NCBI RefSeq assembly: GCF_023715105.1
Contig: NZ_JAMBNO010000005.1
Coordinates: 62,001-126,000, forward strand
From: Hydrogenophaga intermedia
GTDB taxonomy: Bacteria; Pseudomonadota; Gammaproteobacteria; Burkholderiales; Burkholderiaceae_C
Reading direction: 5' to 3'
Length of the DNA stretch: 64,000 bases
The notes under the pieces are model-generated. The model did no database searches. It had not been told where the DNA came from and was given only the letters and a program-made list of their open reading frames with translations. Position 1 is the first letter of the stretch. Every line of letters begins with the position of its first letter. This document shows, one piece after another, positions 1 through 8,611 of this stretch. Position numbers and translations under genes: made by a program.

Positions 1-297
1 GGTCTCGGGCTTGAGGGTGACACTCTGGCGCGATCGCAACGAACCGACGGCCTGGGCATCGTCCTGCAAGCGCGCTGTCTTGACCTGAACGACCTCCACG
101 CTGGCCGGGGCACCGGCCCCGGCGCCACCGCCCGCACCACCACCGCCCGCACCACCACGCGCAGCCGGTGCCGCGCCGGCGCCCGTGCTCGCACCGGTGG
201 CAGGCGCCTGCGGGCGTTGCTGCCACCACCAGGCCGCACCCACCGCTATCGCCAGACCAAGCACCGCCACGACTGCGGTCAGGGAAGGTTTCGCCAT
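1..297 (-). CDS. RND efflux periplasmic adaptor (MFP/HlyD family), N-terminal part only
   Basis: Only the first 99 codons are in the window; the rest lies to the left. The N-terminus has a short basic start, a hydrophobic helix (about residues 6-25, ending in a Trp-rich patch) and then a long Ala/Gly/Pro-rich linker. After that comes a segment beginning ASVEVVQVKTARLQDDAQAVG and continuing into a serine/valine-rich strand, which is the usual entry into the beta-barrel/lipoyl part of AcrA/MexA-type adaptors. Such proteins join an inner-membrane RND pump to an outer-membrane channel. The ATG at 297 has only a weak upstream AG-rich site. The glycine-rich linker is unusually long. The family call is likely; the substrate cannot be inferred from this fragment. 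Confidence 0.7.
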   Translation of the reverse strand, partial: MAKPSLTAVVAVLGLAIAVGAAWWWQQRPQAPATGASTGAGAAPAARGGAGGGGAGGGAGAGAPASVEVVQVKTARLQDDAQAVGSLRSRQSVTLKPET

Positions 298-454
298 TGT
301 TTTCTCACTTGCCTCGGGAGCAACGCCCGCGCGGGCGAACGGTTGCTGCGCTTACAGTGGCCGACATTTTGTCGCCTGAGTGTGAATCCCGGGTAAATAC
401 CCGCGAGCCGACTGACGGGGGTGAAGGGGTTTGGCGTGCCTCTTGTGCCTCTTG

Positions 455-889
455 TCACGCCGGAACGCCGCGGTTGGCCAGTGCGTCGGCGCGCTCGTTG
501 CCCGGGTCGCCCGAGTGACCCTTCACCCAATGCCAGGCGATCTTGTGGGTGCCGTCGTGCACCAGCGCGTCCAGCCGCCGCCAGAGTTCGGCGTTTTTGA
601 CCGGCTGTTTCGCCGCGGTGACCCAGCCCTTCTTCTTCCAGCCGTGGATCCACTCGGTGATGCCCTTTCGCACGTACTCGCTGTCGACGTAGAGGTCCAC
701 CGTGCAGGGACGCTTGAGCGCCGAGAGTGCCTCGATCACGGCCATCAGCTCCATCCGGTTGTTGGTGGTGTCGCGCTCGCCACCCCACAACTCTTTCTCG
801 TGGCCATCGCTGCGCAGGAATGCGCCCCAGCCACCAGGGCCGGGGTTGCCCTTGCAGGCGCCGTCGGTATAGATCACCACGTGATTCAA
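455..889 (-). CDS. rnhA: Ribonuclease HI
   Basis: Cleaves the RNA strand of RNA-DNA hybrids (primer and R-loop removal) in the cytoplasm. The 144-residue length is typical. The family signature [17 protein letters not shown] is at residues 7-23. The catalytic acids are visible as D9, E47 (NNRMEL), D69 (YVDSEYV) and D135 (NERADALA), with the flexible-loop H125 (KGHSG). The start is chosen as TTG at 889 because a GGAG site lies about 8 bases upstream and homologues begin at this point; the longer open frame upstream has no family similarity. It lies 35 bases downstream of the methyltransferase gene on the same strand, as in the E. coli rnhA-yafS-gloB neighbourhood. Confidence 0.95.
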   Translation of the reverse strand: MNHVVIYTDGACKGNPGPGGWGAFLRSDGHEKELWGGERDTTNNRMELMAVIEALSALKRPCTVDLYVDSEYVRKGITEWIHGWKKKGWVTAAKQPVKNAELWRRLDALVHDGTHKIAWHWVKGHSGDPGNERADALANRGVPA

Positions 890-924
890 GAACGGATCTC
901 CGGTAAAAAATTCAAGGGAAGGTT

Positions 925-1692
925 TCAGCGACGGTTGGCGATCGACACCGGCGCGGTGGCCGGCGCGCGGCGGGGCTTCCAGGCCGGCCCGAGCAGGCGC
1001 ATGCCGCGCACGCGCTTGATCGCCACCGCAAAGTACACGGCACCGAAGATCGGCCACCAGCGCGAGCCGGCGCGGTCCATCCAGGCGTTGCGCTGCAGCC
1101 ATTGGTCGCTGCGCACCGCCGGGCGGTAGCAGCCGTAGTTCTCGCTCTCGATCTCCAGGCTCAGCAGGCGCAGCCAGTCGCGCAACCGCCAAGGGCCGAT
1201 GAAGGCGCCCGACTCGGGCAGGTACAGCCGGGATGCGCCCATGGCATGCACGCCGAGCCGCTGCATGAGCCGAGCGCGTCCCTGGCGCAGGCCCCACAGG
1301 CTTGCGGGGTTGAAGCCGCAGATGACGACGCGTCCTTCGGGCACCAGCACGCGCTCGACCTCACGCAGCACGTGGTGCGGGTCGGCGCTGAACTCCAGCG
1401 TGTGTGGCAGCACCACCAGGTCCAGGGACGAGGCGGGAAACGGCAACGCCGCGGCGTCCGTCACCAGAGCAGCGGCCACGCCATCGACGGGCAGTTCTTC
1501 GTGCAAGGCCAGCCAGCGGTGCGGCATGCGGTTGGCACGCAAGGCCTGCAGCTGCGGCAGACCCAGCTGCACTGCGTTGAAGCCGAACACATCGGCCACC
1601 GCCAGGTCAAGCCGGTCCTGCTCCCAGGCCAGCAGGTACTGGCCGGGCGGGGTCGCGAACCACTCGGTCAGGCTCTGGATGTTCTCGGTCAT
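925..1692 (-). CDS. Class I SAM-dependent methyltransferase (YafS-like)
   Basis: A 255-residue putative methyltransferase. The middle carries a methyltransferase-type core: [28 protein letters not shown] (acidic loop and the D-V-V strand, roughly residues 75-105), then [24 protein letters not shown], the usual strand/helix after the SAM site. The first glycine motif is degenerate, as is common in the YafS/Methyltransf_11 group. It lies divergent to gloB and upstream of rnhA, the same order as E. coli gloB-yafS-rnhA, which supports orthology to yafS rather than to a small-molecule enzyme. Substrate unknown. It probably shares a transcript with rnhA. Confidence 0.8.
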   Translation of the reverse strand: MTENIQSLTEWFATPPGQYLLAWEQDRLDLAVADVFGFNAVQLGLPQLQALRANRMPHRWLALHEELPVDGVAAALVTDAAALPFPASSLDLVVLPHTLEFSADPHHVLREVERVLVPEGRVVICGFNPASLWGLRQGRARLMQRLGVHAMGASRLYLPESGAFIGPWRLRDWLRLLSLEIESENYGCYRPAVRSDQWLQRNAWMDRAGSRWWPIFGAVYFAVAIKRVRGMRLLGPAWKPRRAPATAPVSIANRR

Positions 1693-1766
1693 GGGGGCAA
1701 TGTCTGCGACACTTCGGGCTGTTTCGAGCGACCACGCACTCTACACGCCCCTTGCCCGCCGGCCCC

Positions 1767-2540
1767 ATGCACCTGATCCCGATCCCGGCCTTCAACGACA
1801 ACTACATCTGGATGCTGCACGACGGCGAGCGCGCGCTCGTGGTCGATCCGGGTGAAGCCAGCGGCGTGCGCCAGACGCTTGAACGCCTGGGTCTGCGGCT
1901 GGACACCATCCTCATCACCCACCACCACGCCGACCACACCGGCGGCGTGCCCGAACTGCGCGAGGTCACCGGCGCGCGCGTGATCGGCCCGGCCTTCGAG
2001 ACCATGCCCGAGCCGCTGGCGCGCGTGAGCGGCGGCGACCTTGTCGACGCGCTGGGCCTGCGCTTCGAGGTGATCGACGTGCCCGGTCACACGGCTGGGC
2101 ACATCGCCTACTTCTGCGCCGCGCTGGATGGGCAGCCGCTGGTGTTCTGCGGCGACACGCTGTTCTCGGGTGGCTGCGGCCGCCTGTTCGAAGGCACACC
2201 AGGCCAGATGCACGACTCGCTCGCGCGGCTGGCTGCACTGCCAGGCAACACCCGCGTGTGCTGCACCCACGAATACACCCTCTCGAACCTGGCCTTCGCG
2301 GTGGCGGTGGAGCCCGGCAACACCGCCCTGCAGGCCTATCTGGCGCAATGCCAGGCCCTGCGCGCGCGCGGGGAACCGACGCTGCCCAGCGCGATCGACA
2401 TCGAGCGCGCCATCAACCCTTTTCTGCGGACCAGCGAGCCCGAGGTGGTGAAGGCCGCCCGGGCGCACGCGCCCGGCAGCGCCAGCGACCCTGTGTCGGT
2501 GCTTGCCACGCTGCGCGAATGGAAGAACGTTTTCCGATGA
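1767..2540 (+). CDS. gloB: Hydroxyacylglutathione hydrolase (glyoxalase II)
   Basis: Hydrolyses S-lactoylglutathione to lactate and glutathione, the second step of methylglyoxal detoxification. It is 257 residues, the family length. It starts MHLIPIPAFNDNYIW, the typical glyoxalase II N-terminus, so ATG 1767 is preferred over an in-frame TTG at 1752. The metallo-beta-lactamase metal motif H-x-H-x-D-H is THHHADHTGG at residues 51-60, followed by the VPGHTAGH and FCGDTLFSGGCGRLFEG segments that bind the second metal, and CCTHEYT near the C-terminal half. Its stop overlaps the start of the mltD-like gene by four bases (ATGA), so the two are translationally coupled. Confidence 0.96.
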   Translation: MHLIPIPAFNDNYIWMLHDGERALVVDPGEASGVRQTLERLGLRLDTILITHHHADHTGGVPELREVTGARVIGPAFETMPEPLARVSGGDLVDALGLRFEVIDVPGHTAGHIAYFCAALDGQPLVFCGDTLFSGGCGRLFEGTPGQMHDSLARLAALPGNTRVCCTHEYTLSNLAFAVAVEPGNTALQAYLAQCQALRARGEPTLPSAIDIERAINPFLRTSEPEVVKAARAHAPGSASDPVSVLATLREWKNVFR

Positions 2541-4165
2541 CCCCTACCCTGCCTTGCGGGCACCCGATTCACGCCCGTGGTCCCCGCGGTGCCGCGCGCC
2601 TGGCCGCCGGCGCTGCCCTGTCCCTGCTGCTGCTTGCCGGCTGCGCCAGCACCGTCTCCCCGATCGACAACACCGCTCCCGTCCAGCCGGGCACGAGCGC
2701 CACGGCCCCGGCCGAGCCCGTGCTTCGCGGCCCCGCACAGCGCCTGCCGGCCAATGTGCCGTTGAGCGCAATCGCCGTGGCCCCCGCCGAATCGCCCGTG
2801 GTGGCCACGCTGGCCGCGCCGGCCGACCTGTGGGAGCGCATCCGCCGTGGCCTGGCCATGCGCGATCTCGACGACGATCTCGTGCGCCAGCACGAGCAGT
2901 GGTACCTCGCGCGGCCGGACTACATCCAGCGCATGACCGAGCGCTCCAGCCGCTACCTGTTCCACATTGTCGAAGAGATCGAGCGCCGCGGCATGCCGAT
3001 GGAGCTTGCACTGCTGCCCTTCATCGAGAGTGCGTTCAACCCCACGGCCGTCTCCAGCGCGCGCGCAGCAGGCATGTGGCAGTTCATGCCGGCCACCGGC
3101 GCCTCGTTCGACCTCAAGCAGAACATGTTCCGCGATGACCGCCGCGACGTGCTGGCGTCTACACGCGCTGCTCTCGACTACCTCGAGCAACTGCACGGGC
3201 GCTTTGGCGACTGGCACCTCGCGCTGGCCGCCTACAACTGGGGCCAGGGCAACGTGAACCGCGCCATCACGCGCAACCAGCGTGTCGGCCGCGGCACCGG
3301 CTACCTCGACCTGGACATGCCGGCCGAGACGCGCCACTACGTGCCCAAGCTGCAAGCGGTGAAGAACATCGTGGCCACGCCACAGCGCTTTGGCGCCACC
3401 CTGCCCGACATCGGCAACCACCCGTTCTTCGACGCGGTGCCGATCGAGCGCGACATGGACGTTGCCGTCATCGCCCGCCTGGCCGAGGTGAGCGAGGCCG
3501 ACTTCCGCCTGCTCAACCCGTCGCTCAAGCATCCGGTGGTGATGGCCGCCGGCACGCCGCACGTGCTGCTGCCCTGGGACAACGCCACCATCTTCCAGCG
3601 CAACCTGCAGGCGCACGCCGGGCCGCTGGCGAGCTGGACCGCCTGGGTGGTGCCGCGCACCATGAGCGCCGCCGAAGCGGCCAACCTCATGGACATGAGC
3701 GAAGCCGAGTTGCGATCGGTGAACAACATCCCGCCGCGCATGCGGCTGCGCGCGGGCTCCAGCCTGCTGGTGCCGCGCAACGGCCGCCTCGACCGCGACG
3801 TGCCGGCCCACGTGGCCGACAACGGCACCCTGAGCCTGCAGCCCGAGGCCAACACCCGCCGCGTGGTGGTGAAGGCCCGCAAGGGCGACAACCTCACGCG
3901 CCTGGCGCGCCGCCACGGTCTCAACCCCACCCAGGTGGCCAACTGGAACGGCCTGGGCGTGACCAGCGCCCTCAAGGCCGGCCAGCGCCTCACGCTGTAC
4001 CTGCCCGCGCGCGCCAAACCGGCCGTGGCCACGGGCTCGCCGCGCAAGAAGCCGGTGGCCAAAGCGACGCAGACACGCAAAAAGCCCGTCGCCGCGGTGA
4101 GCAAGAAATCGACGAGCAAGACGCGGGTGGCGACGGGCAGCGCCAGCAAGGCCGCGAAAAACTGA
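2537..4165 (+). CDS. mltD: Membrane-bound lytic murein transglycosylase D (lipoprotein with LysM)
   Basis: Cleaves the MurNAc-GlcNAc bond of peptidoglycan, probably anchored in the outer membrane. 542 residues. The N-terminus is a lipoprotein signal (ALSLLLLAGCAS; lipid-bearing C36). The SLT domain spans roughly residues 145-265, with LLPFIESAFNP (catalytic E164), AAGMWQFMPATG, and LALAAYNWGQGNVNRAI. A LysM domain (KARKGDNLTRLARRHGLNP...) is near residues 465-515, with a weaker LysM-like stretch before it. The tail is a Lys/Ala/Thr-rich low-complexity segment of about 40 residues. The ATG at 2537 overlaps the gloB stop, conserving the E. coli gloB-mltD pairing. It converges with the next gene, with a 24-base gap and no clear terminator. 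Confidence 0.93.
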   Translation: MTPTLPCGHPIHARGPRGAARLAAGAALSLLLLAGCASTVSPIDNTAPVQPGTSATAPAEPVLRGPAQRLPANVPLSAIAVAPAESPVVATLAAPADLWERIRRGLAMRDLDDDLVRQHEQWYLARPDYIQRMTERSSRYLFHIVEEIERRGMPMELALLPFIESAFNPTAVSSARAAGMWQFMPATGASFDLKQNMFRDDRRDVLASTRAALDYLEQLHGRFGDWHLALAAYNWGQGNVNRAITRNQRVGRGTGYLDLDMPAETRHYVPKLQAVKNIVATPQRFGATLPDIGNHPFFDAVPIERDMDVAVIARLAEVSEADFRLLNPSLKHPVVMAAGTPHVLLPWDNATIFQRNLQAHAGPLASWTAWVVPRTMSAAEAANLMDMSEAELRSVNNIPPRMRLRAGSSLLVPRNGRLDRDVPAHVADNGTLSLQPEANTRRVVVKARKGDNLTRLARRHGLNPTQVANWNGLGVTSALKAGQRLTLYLPARAKPAVATGSPRKKPVAKATQTRKKPVAAVSKKSTSKTRVATGSASKAAKN

Positions 4166-4189
4166 CGCTGCGTGCCTTGCACGACGCGC

Positions 4190-5245
4190 TCACGCCCGGA
4201 AACGCTCCTTGGCCCGGGCCGCGAACGCGTTGGTGTAAGCGCGCGCCAGATCGGCCGGTGCCATTGGCTTGAGTGTCGCCATGCGCACCGCCGTTTCGGG
4301 GCCACCCTTGGGCATCAGGCCATCGGGGGTCCAGGCCTCGCGGCTGCGCTCCACCGCAGCCAGGTAGAGCGCACGGTCTCCCTGGAAGTGGCTCTCGGGC
4401 ACGGTCTTGATGAGGTCGGATGGACCGGCCGTCTGCAACCACTTGAGCGCGTGCACCATCGCGTCGGTCAGTGCCTGCGTCACGCGGGGGAACTGTTCGA
4501 TGAATTCCGCCGGCGCGCTGAGGCAGCCCACCGGCACCAGACCGCCGAAGACGTCCGTGGTACCGCGCAGGTTGCGGGTGTCGGCCACCACGCGCAGCTC
4601 GCCTTGCTGCTCCAGTTGCGTGATCACCGGATCGGTGTGGCTCAAGGCATCGAGCTGGCCATAACGCAGCGCCTGCAGGGCCTGCAGCGGGCTGGCCTGC
4701 GGCAACACCTGCAACTCATCGGCACGCACGCCGTCGCGCTGCAGCACGGCCTGCAGCAGTTGCAGGCACATCGGGTCGTTGGCGCGCACGCCCACCCGGC
4801 GGCCGCGCAGATCGGCGGCCCCGCGAAACCCGGGCAAGGCCTTGGCCGACACGCCCAAGGCCACCTGCGGGGCGCGCGCCTGCACCACGAAGCTTTGCCA
4901 GCCCTGCCCCCGCAATGGGGGAGCCAGCAACTGGCCGAAGGCGCCGCACCACACGTGCGCCGCACGCCCGTGCACCGCGGCCAGCGCCTGCTGCGTGTCC
5001 GCAAATTCGCGCAGCTCCACGTCCAGGCCTTCCTCGCGGAAGTAATGCAGCTGTTCGGCCACCGTCAGCGGCAGGTTGGAGAGCGCCATGCGATGGTCCA
5101 GCGCAATGACGATGCGCGTTTCCACCAGCTTCGGGGGCAAGGCCGCCGCCCGGGGCGTAGGGGACGCCTGTGCGCGCGCCAACGGCTCCGCTGCGGCGAG
5201 CGCCAGGCCCGCGCAAGCTGCGCTCCATTGGCGGCGGTTCAACAT
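4190..5245 (-). CDS. ABC transporter substrate-binding protein (NMT1/SsuA-like), lone
   Basis: A 351-residue exported protein. It starts MLNRRQWSAACAGLALAAAEPLARA, a signal peptide with a twin-arginine-like NRRQW. The mature part has the periplasmic-binding-protein-2/NMT1 look: VIALDHRMALSNLPLTVAEQL..YFREEGLDVELREF, then KALPGFRGAADLRGRRVGVRANDP and QLDALSHTDPVITQLEQQGEL. These proteins bring nitrate, sulfonate, taurine or thiamine-precursor-like ligands to an ABC importer. No permease or ATPase gene is adjacent, so the partner must be elsewhere and the ligand is unknown. The start at 5245 is preferred over in-frame ATG 5290 because it begins the signal peptide and has an AAGGA about 12 bases upstream. 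Confidence 0.82.
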   Translation of the reverse strand: MLNRRQWSAACAGLALAAAEPLARAQASPTPRAAALPPKLVETRIVIALDHRMALSNLPLTVAEQLHYFREEGLDVELREFADTQQALAAVHGRAAHVWCGAFGQLLAPPLRGQGWQSFVVQARAPQVALGVSAKALPGFRGAADLRGRRVGVRANDPMCLQLLQAVLQRDGVRADELQVLPQASPLQALQALRYGQLDALSHTDPVITQLEQQGELRVVADTRNLRGTTDVFGGLVPVGCLSAPAEFIEQFPRVTQALTDAMVHALKWLQTAGPSDLIKTVPESHFQGDRALYLAAVERSREAWTPDGLMPKGGPETAVRMATLKPMAPADLARAYTNAFAARAKERFRA

Positions 5246-5398
5246 GGCCCGATGGTCCTTCCCCGATGTGTGTGCGTCATTCGGAGACAAGGTTAGGGCC
5301 GGGGCGCGCTCGTGCCATCCGGTGGAGTCCCGAGCGGGTTTACACCGAGCACGGCGGTACGCTTGCGTCCTGCGGGACGCTGGCCAAGTCCGAGCGGC

Positions 5399-6001
5399 TC
5401 AGCGCCGATCGACCAGGGCGTGAGCGATGGTGCCGAGATCCACGTACTCGAGCTCGCTGCCCACCGGGACGCCGCGCGCCAGGCGCGTGACCTGCAGCCC
5501 GCGGTCCTTGAGGGCCTGCGCGATCACGTGGGCGGTGGTCTCGCCCTCTGCCGTAAAATTGGTCGCCAGGATGACCTCGCGCAGCGGCACCTCGGGGTCG
5601 GGTTCGTCGACGCGCGCAAACAGCTTGTCCAGCCCGATCTCGCGCGGCCCGACGCCGTCCAGCGGGCTGAGCTTGCCCATCAACACGAAGTACAAGCCCT
5701 TGTAGGCGCCGGTGCGCTCCATGGCGGCCTGGTCGGCCGGGGTCTCCACCACACACAGCAGGCTGCGGTCGCGCCGGGGGTCGCGGCAGGTGGGGCAGAT
5801 GCTGTCTTCGGTGAAGGTGTGGCAGCGTTCGCAATGGCGCACGGTCCCCACCGCTTCGCTGAGCGCGCCGGCCAGGCGCTGGGCGCCCTCGCGGTCGTGC
5901 TGCAGCAGGTGAAAAGCCATGCGCTGGGCCGACTTCACGCCCACGCCGGGCAGGCGGCGCAGCGCGTCGATCAGGCGTTCGAGAGAACGGTTGTCGGCCA
6001 A
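5399..6001 (-). CDS. recR: Recombination protein RecR
   Basis: Part of the RecFOR pathway that loads RecA on gapped single-stranded DNA. 200 residues. The N-terminal helix-hairpin-helix ([24 protein letters not shown]) is followed by a C4 zinc finger (C57, C60, C69, C72) and a Toprim domain ([30 protein letters not shown]). The C-terminus ([24 protein letters not shown]) is typical. It lies 13 bases after ebfC in the conserved dnaX-ebfC-recR operon. Confidence 0.97.
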   Translation of the reverse strand: MADNRSLERLIDALRRLPGVGVKSAQRMAFHLLQHDREGAQRLAGALSEAVGTVRHCERCHTFTEDSICPTCRDPRRDRSLLCVVETPADQAAMERTGAYKGLYFVLMGKLSPLDGVGPREIGLDKLFARVDEPDPEVPLREVILATNFTAEGETTAHVIAQALKDRGLQVTRLARGVPVGSELEYVDLGTIAHALVDRR

Positions 6002-6014
6002 GGTGGCGCCGGGG

Positions 6015-6347
6015 TCAGAACGGGAACTTCATGCCCGGGGGCATGCCGGGCATGCCAGCGGTGAGCTTGCCCATCTTCTCGTTGCTGGTTTCCTCGGCCT
6101 TGCGCACCGCAGCGTTGAAGGCGGCGGCCACCAGGTCTTCAAGCATGTCCTTGTCGTCGGCCAGCAGGCTTGGGTCGATGGTGACGCGCCGCACGTCGTG
6201 CTTGCAGGTCATCACGACCTTGACCAGGCCCGCACCGGACTCGCCGGTCACCTCGATATGCGCCAGTTCTTCCTGCGCCTTCTTGAGGTTGTCCTGCATG
6301 GCCTGGGCCTGCTTCATCAGGCCGGCGAGTTGTCCTTTGTTGAACAT
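6015..6347 (-). CDS. ebfC: Nucleoid-associated protein YbaB/EbfC
   Basis: A small DNA-binding protein that coats the nucleoid. 110 residues, the family length. It begins [29 protein letters not shown], a long amphipathic helix, followed by [30 protein letters not shown], the beta-sheet core. The C-terminus ends in a methionine/glycine/proline-rich tail ([12 protein letters not shown]). It sits between dnaX (18-base gap) and recR (13-base gap), the standard bacterial arrangement, so all three are probably one transcript. Confidence 0.96.
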   Translation of the reverse strand: MFNKGQLAGLMKQAQAMQDNLKKAQEELAHIEVTGESGAGLVKVVMTCKHDVRRVTIDPSLLADDKDMLEDLVAAAFNAAVRKAEETSNEKMGKLTAGMPGMPPGMKFPF

Positions 6348-6365
6348 GGGGGAAATCCTTGGGTA

Positions 6366-8303
6366 TCAGTGGGAAGTCAGTGGCTTGAGCGAGCCGGGCA
6401 CGATTGTGCCGCCGAAGTCGCGCATCATCGTCTGCACGAAGGGGTCGGCCAGGATCTGCTGCTCGGCCTCTCGCTGGCGGCGTTCGGCCTCGGCGGCGTT
6501 GCGCCGCGCCGGCGAATCGCTCACGGCGCCCTGCTCCACCGCCAGTTCCACCGCGTGACCGATGGACTGCAGGGCTGCGGCAAGGCGCTCGCGGTTGCTG
6601 CCCTGGTTGAGCGACTCGCGCTCGATGCGCAGCAACCAGCGCGCACCCTCGCGCGACACCAGTTGCGACTGCAGCGCGAGCTCGCGCACCAGGGCCGAAA
6701 CCGCGCCGGCATCGATGAGCTGCTGCACCACAGCGGCCCAGAACTCACCTTCGGGCGTGGGCACCAGGGGGGTGCTCGGGCGAGGTTGGTCAAGCCGGCC
6801 GGGCACGCCCGCGTCGCGCACCGGCACCTGCACCACACGAGGCGCGGGCCGATGGGTTGAAACGACCGCGGCGGCTGGGGGAGGCGATGCGTCCCAGGGC
6901 GGCGCATCCTCCTCGGGCTCGGGCCAGGGGGCATCGTCGGCGGGTGGCTCGTCCGCCAGCACCGGGCGAGGGACGGGTGCGGCGGGGGCGGGTGTGGACG
7001 TCGGTGCGGGTGTCGGTGCAGGTGTTGGTGCCACCACCGCTTGCGGCGCGGCAACCGGTACGGCTACCGGCGTGGGTGCAGGTCCGGGTGCAGGTCCGGG
7101 CGCAGGGATGGCTTCTGGTATCGGTGCGGCTGCAGCCGGTGCGGTCGCAACCGACGGCCGCGCCTCAGCGGGCTTCAGCGGAGTTTTTTTTTCCGCCGTA
7201 CCCGCGGGCTTGAAGGCCAGCAGGCGCAGCAGCACCATGGTCAGCCCGGCGTATTCGTCTGGCGCCAGCCCCAGTTCGGTGCGTCCGTGCAGGCACAGGC
7301 TGTAAAGCAGTTGCGTCTCATCGGCCGGCAAGGCGTGCGCCAGTTGCGCGATCTGCGCCTCGTCGGGGTCGCTGCTGGCGCCCAGCGCCTCGGGCGCGCT
7401 CTGGTGCACCGCCATGCGCTGCAGCACGCCCGTCATCTCCTCCAGGGTGGAGGCGGCATTCAGGCCGTTCAGGCGCAGTGCTTCCACCGTCTGCACGACG
7501 CTCGCGCCATCGCCCTGCGCCAGCGCATCGATCAGGCGAAACGCGTGGCCGCGGTCCACGGCGCCAAGCATCTGCCGCACCGGCGCTTCGAGCAATTGGC
7601 CGTTGCCGAACGCGATGGCCTGGTCGGTGAGCGAGAGCGCGTCGCGCATGGAGCCGCGCGCGGCACGCGCCAGCAGGCGCAGCGCCGCTGGCTCGGCGTT
7701 TACCTGCTCGGACTGCAGCACCTGTTGGAGGTGCTCGGCCACGGTCTCGGGCGCCATCGGCCGCAGGTTGAACTGCAGGCAGCGCGACAGCACGGTGACC
7801 GGCACTTTCTGCGGGTCGGTCGTGGCGAGCACGAACTTGAGGTATTCCGGCGGCTCCTCCAGCGTCTTCAACATCGCGTTGAACGCGGTGTTGGTGAGCA
7901 TGTGGACCTCGTCGATCATGAAGACCTTGAAGCGGCCCTGCACCGGCTTGTAGACCGCCTGCTCCAGCAGCGACTGCACCTCGTCCACGCCGCGGTTGGA
8001 GGCGGCGTCGAGTTCGGTGTAGTCGACGAAGCGGCCGGCATCGATGTCGGTGCAGGCCTGGCACACACCACAGGGCTCGGCGGTGATGCCGCCCTGCCCG
8101 TCAGCACCCACGCAATTGAGCGACTTGGCCAGAATGCGCGAGACCGTGGTCTTGCCCACGCCGCGCGTGCCGGTGAACAGATAGGCATGGTGCAGCCGCT
8201 GGCTCTGCAAGGCATTGGACAGCGCCTGCACCACGTGGCCCTGGCCCACCATCTCGCGGAAGTTGCGCGGGCGGTACTTGCGGGCCAGAACGACGTAAGA
8301 CAT
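6366..8303 (-). CDS. dnaX: DNA polymerase III subunits gamma and tau
   Basis: Clamp-loader ATPase (gamma) and replisome-organising subunit (tau). Full-length tau is 645 residues from ATG 8303 (MSYVVLARKYRPRNF). Seen: Walker A GTRGVGKTT, a zinc module with clustered cysteines (CVGAD...CGVCQAC), the DEVHML Walker B motif, and the sensor region LATTDPQKVPVTVLSRCLQF. A long Pro/Ala-rich linker starts near residue 380 and is followed by a C-terminal tau domain. At codons 371-374 the message reads GAA AAA AAA ACT, a run of nine A. A -1 slip gives NSAEAR and then stop (379 residues); a +1 slip stops after two more residues (375). Both would be gamma-sized products. It is first in the operon with ebfC and recR. 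Confidence 0.97.
   Translation of the reverse strand: MSYVVLARKYRPRNFREMVGQGHVVQALSNALQSQRLHHAYLFTGTRGVGKTTVSRILAKSLNCVGADGQGGITAEPCGVCQACTDIDAGRFVDYTELDAASNRGVDEVQSLLEQAVYKPVQGRFKVFMIDEVHMLTNTAFNAMLKTLEEPPEYLKFVLATTDPQKVPVTVLSRCLQFNLRPMAPETVAEHLQQVLQSEQVNAEPAALRLLARAARGSMRDALSLTDQAIAFGNGQLLEAPVRQMLGAVDRGHAFRLIDALAQGDGASVVQTVEALRLNGLNAASTLEEMTGVLQRMAVHQSAPEALGASSDPDEAQIAQLAHALPADETQLLYSLCLHGRTELGLAPDEYAGLTMVLLRLLAFKPAGTAEKKTPLKPAEARPSVATAPAAAAPIPEAIPAPGPAPGPAPTPVAVPVAAPQAVVAPTPAPTPAPTSTPAPAAPVPRPVLADEPPADDAPWPEPEEDAPPWDASPPPAAAVVSTHRPAPRVVQVPVRDAGVPGRLDQPRPSTPLVPTPEGEFWAAVVQQLIDAGAVSALVRELALQSQLVSREGARWLLRIERESLNQGSNRERLAAALQSIGHAVELAVEQGAVSDSPARRNAAEAERRQREAEQQILADPFVQTMMRDFGGTIVPGSLKPLTSH
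7184..7192 (-). promoter_or_regulatory. A9 slippery run in dnaX (candidate programmed frameshift or transcript slippage)
   Basis: Nine consecutive A in the dnaX coding strand, in phase as A AAA AAA, a perfect X-XXY-YYZ heptamer. Both alternative frames close at once: the -1 frame stop is at 7165-7167 and the +1 frame stop at 7175-7177. The run sits exactly at the junction between the clamp-loader core and the proline-rich linker. A short imperfect hairpin (CCGC/GCGG outer stem, GCC/GGC inner stem) can be drawn a few bases downstream. E. coli uses ribosomal slippage and Thermus uses transcriptional slippage at comparable sites; which applies here is not known. Confidence 0.7.
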
Positions 8304-8344
8304 GCGGGCGATTCTATGCGGGGGGTCCACGCCTTCATGAGGGC

Positions 8345-8372
8345 TTTACAGCCGTCGCCTACAATCACCAGC
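8345..8372 (+). promoter_or_regulatory. Likely SRP RNA promoter (-10 TACAAT)
   Basis: TACAAT at 8360-8365 lies about 7 bases before the predicted 5' end of the 4.5S RNA (8372/8373). No good -35 hexamer is seen at 17-base spacing. The divergent dnaX start is only 69 bases away, so promoters for both directions share this interval. Confidence 0.5.
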
Positions 8373-8467
8373 GACGGGCCTTCCCGCATGGTGAAGCGGC
8401 CAACCGGGTCAGGTGGGGAACCAAGCAGCCCTAACCGTGAAGCCAGTGCCGGGGTCAAGGCTCGTCA
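8373..8467 (+). ncRNA. ffs: Signal recognition particle 4.5S RNA
   Basis: The RNA scaffold for Ffh in co-translational targeting. The conserved SRP domain IV is clear: GGGTCAGG at 8406-8413, GGGGAACCA, then AGCAGCCC (symmetric and asymmetric loops bound by Ffh). The ends pair: GACGGGCCTT at 8373-8382 with AAGGCTCGTC at 8457-8466 (one G-U), then CCCG with CGGG inside. About 95 nt, the short bacterial type. Its place next to dnaX is conserved in Burkholderiales. No intrinsic terminator follows directly, so the 3' end is approximate. Confidence 0.88.
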
Positions 8468-8545
8468 CCTTATTTCGCCTCCCCTGCCCACGTGCCATGG
8501 CAACGTCGCCGCCGGCACGGCGCTGACCGACAGGACTTCAGCGCA

Positions 8546-8586
8546 CCGAAAAACGAAACGGGGGATGCCATCGGGCATCTCCCGTT
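8546..8586 (-). terminator. Intrinsic terminator of the 338-residue orphan gene
   Basis: The minus-strand stem is AACGGGAGATGCC / GGCATCCCCCGTT with a 4-base loop (8557-8586), followed by a T-rich tail TTCGTTTTTCGG. It lies 25 bases beyond the orphan gene stop. In the plus direction no T-run follows, so it does not obviously terminate the SRP RNA. Confidence 0.8.
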
Positions 8587-8611
8587 GCTCATGGTGCCGG
8601 GGACGCGGCAA

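Noticed and set aside
298-454. Small gene or regulatory RNA between rnhA and the efflux adaptor gene
   Set aside because: A GGCGTG/CACGCC dyad and a short CCTCTTGTG direct repeat are present, but no convincing promoter, terminator or coding signal.
7184-7192. The A9 run in dnaX as a sequencing or assembly error
   Set aside because: The reading frame is intact with exactly nine bases and the position matches the known gamma/tau junction, so a real slippery site is more likely.
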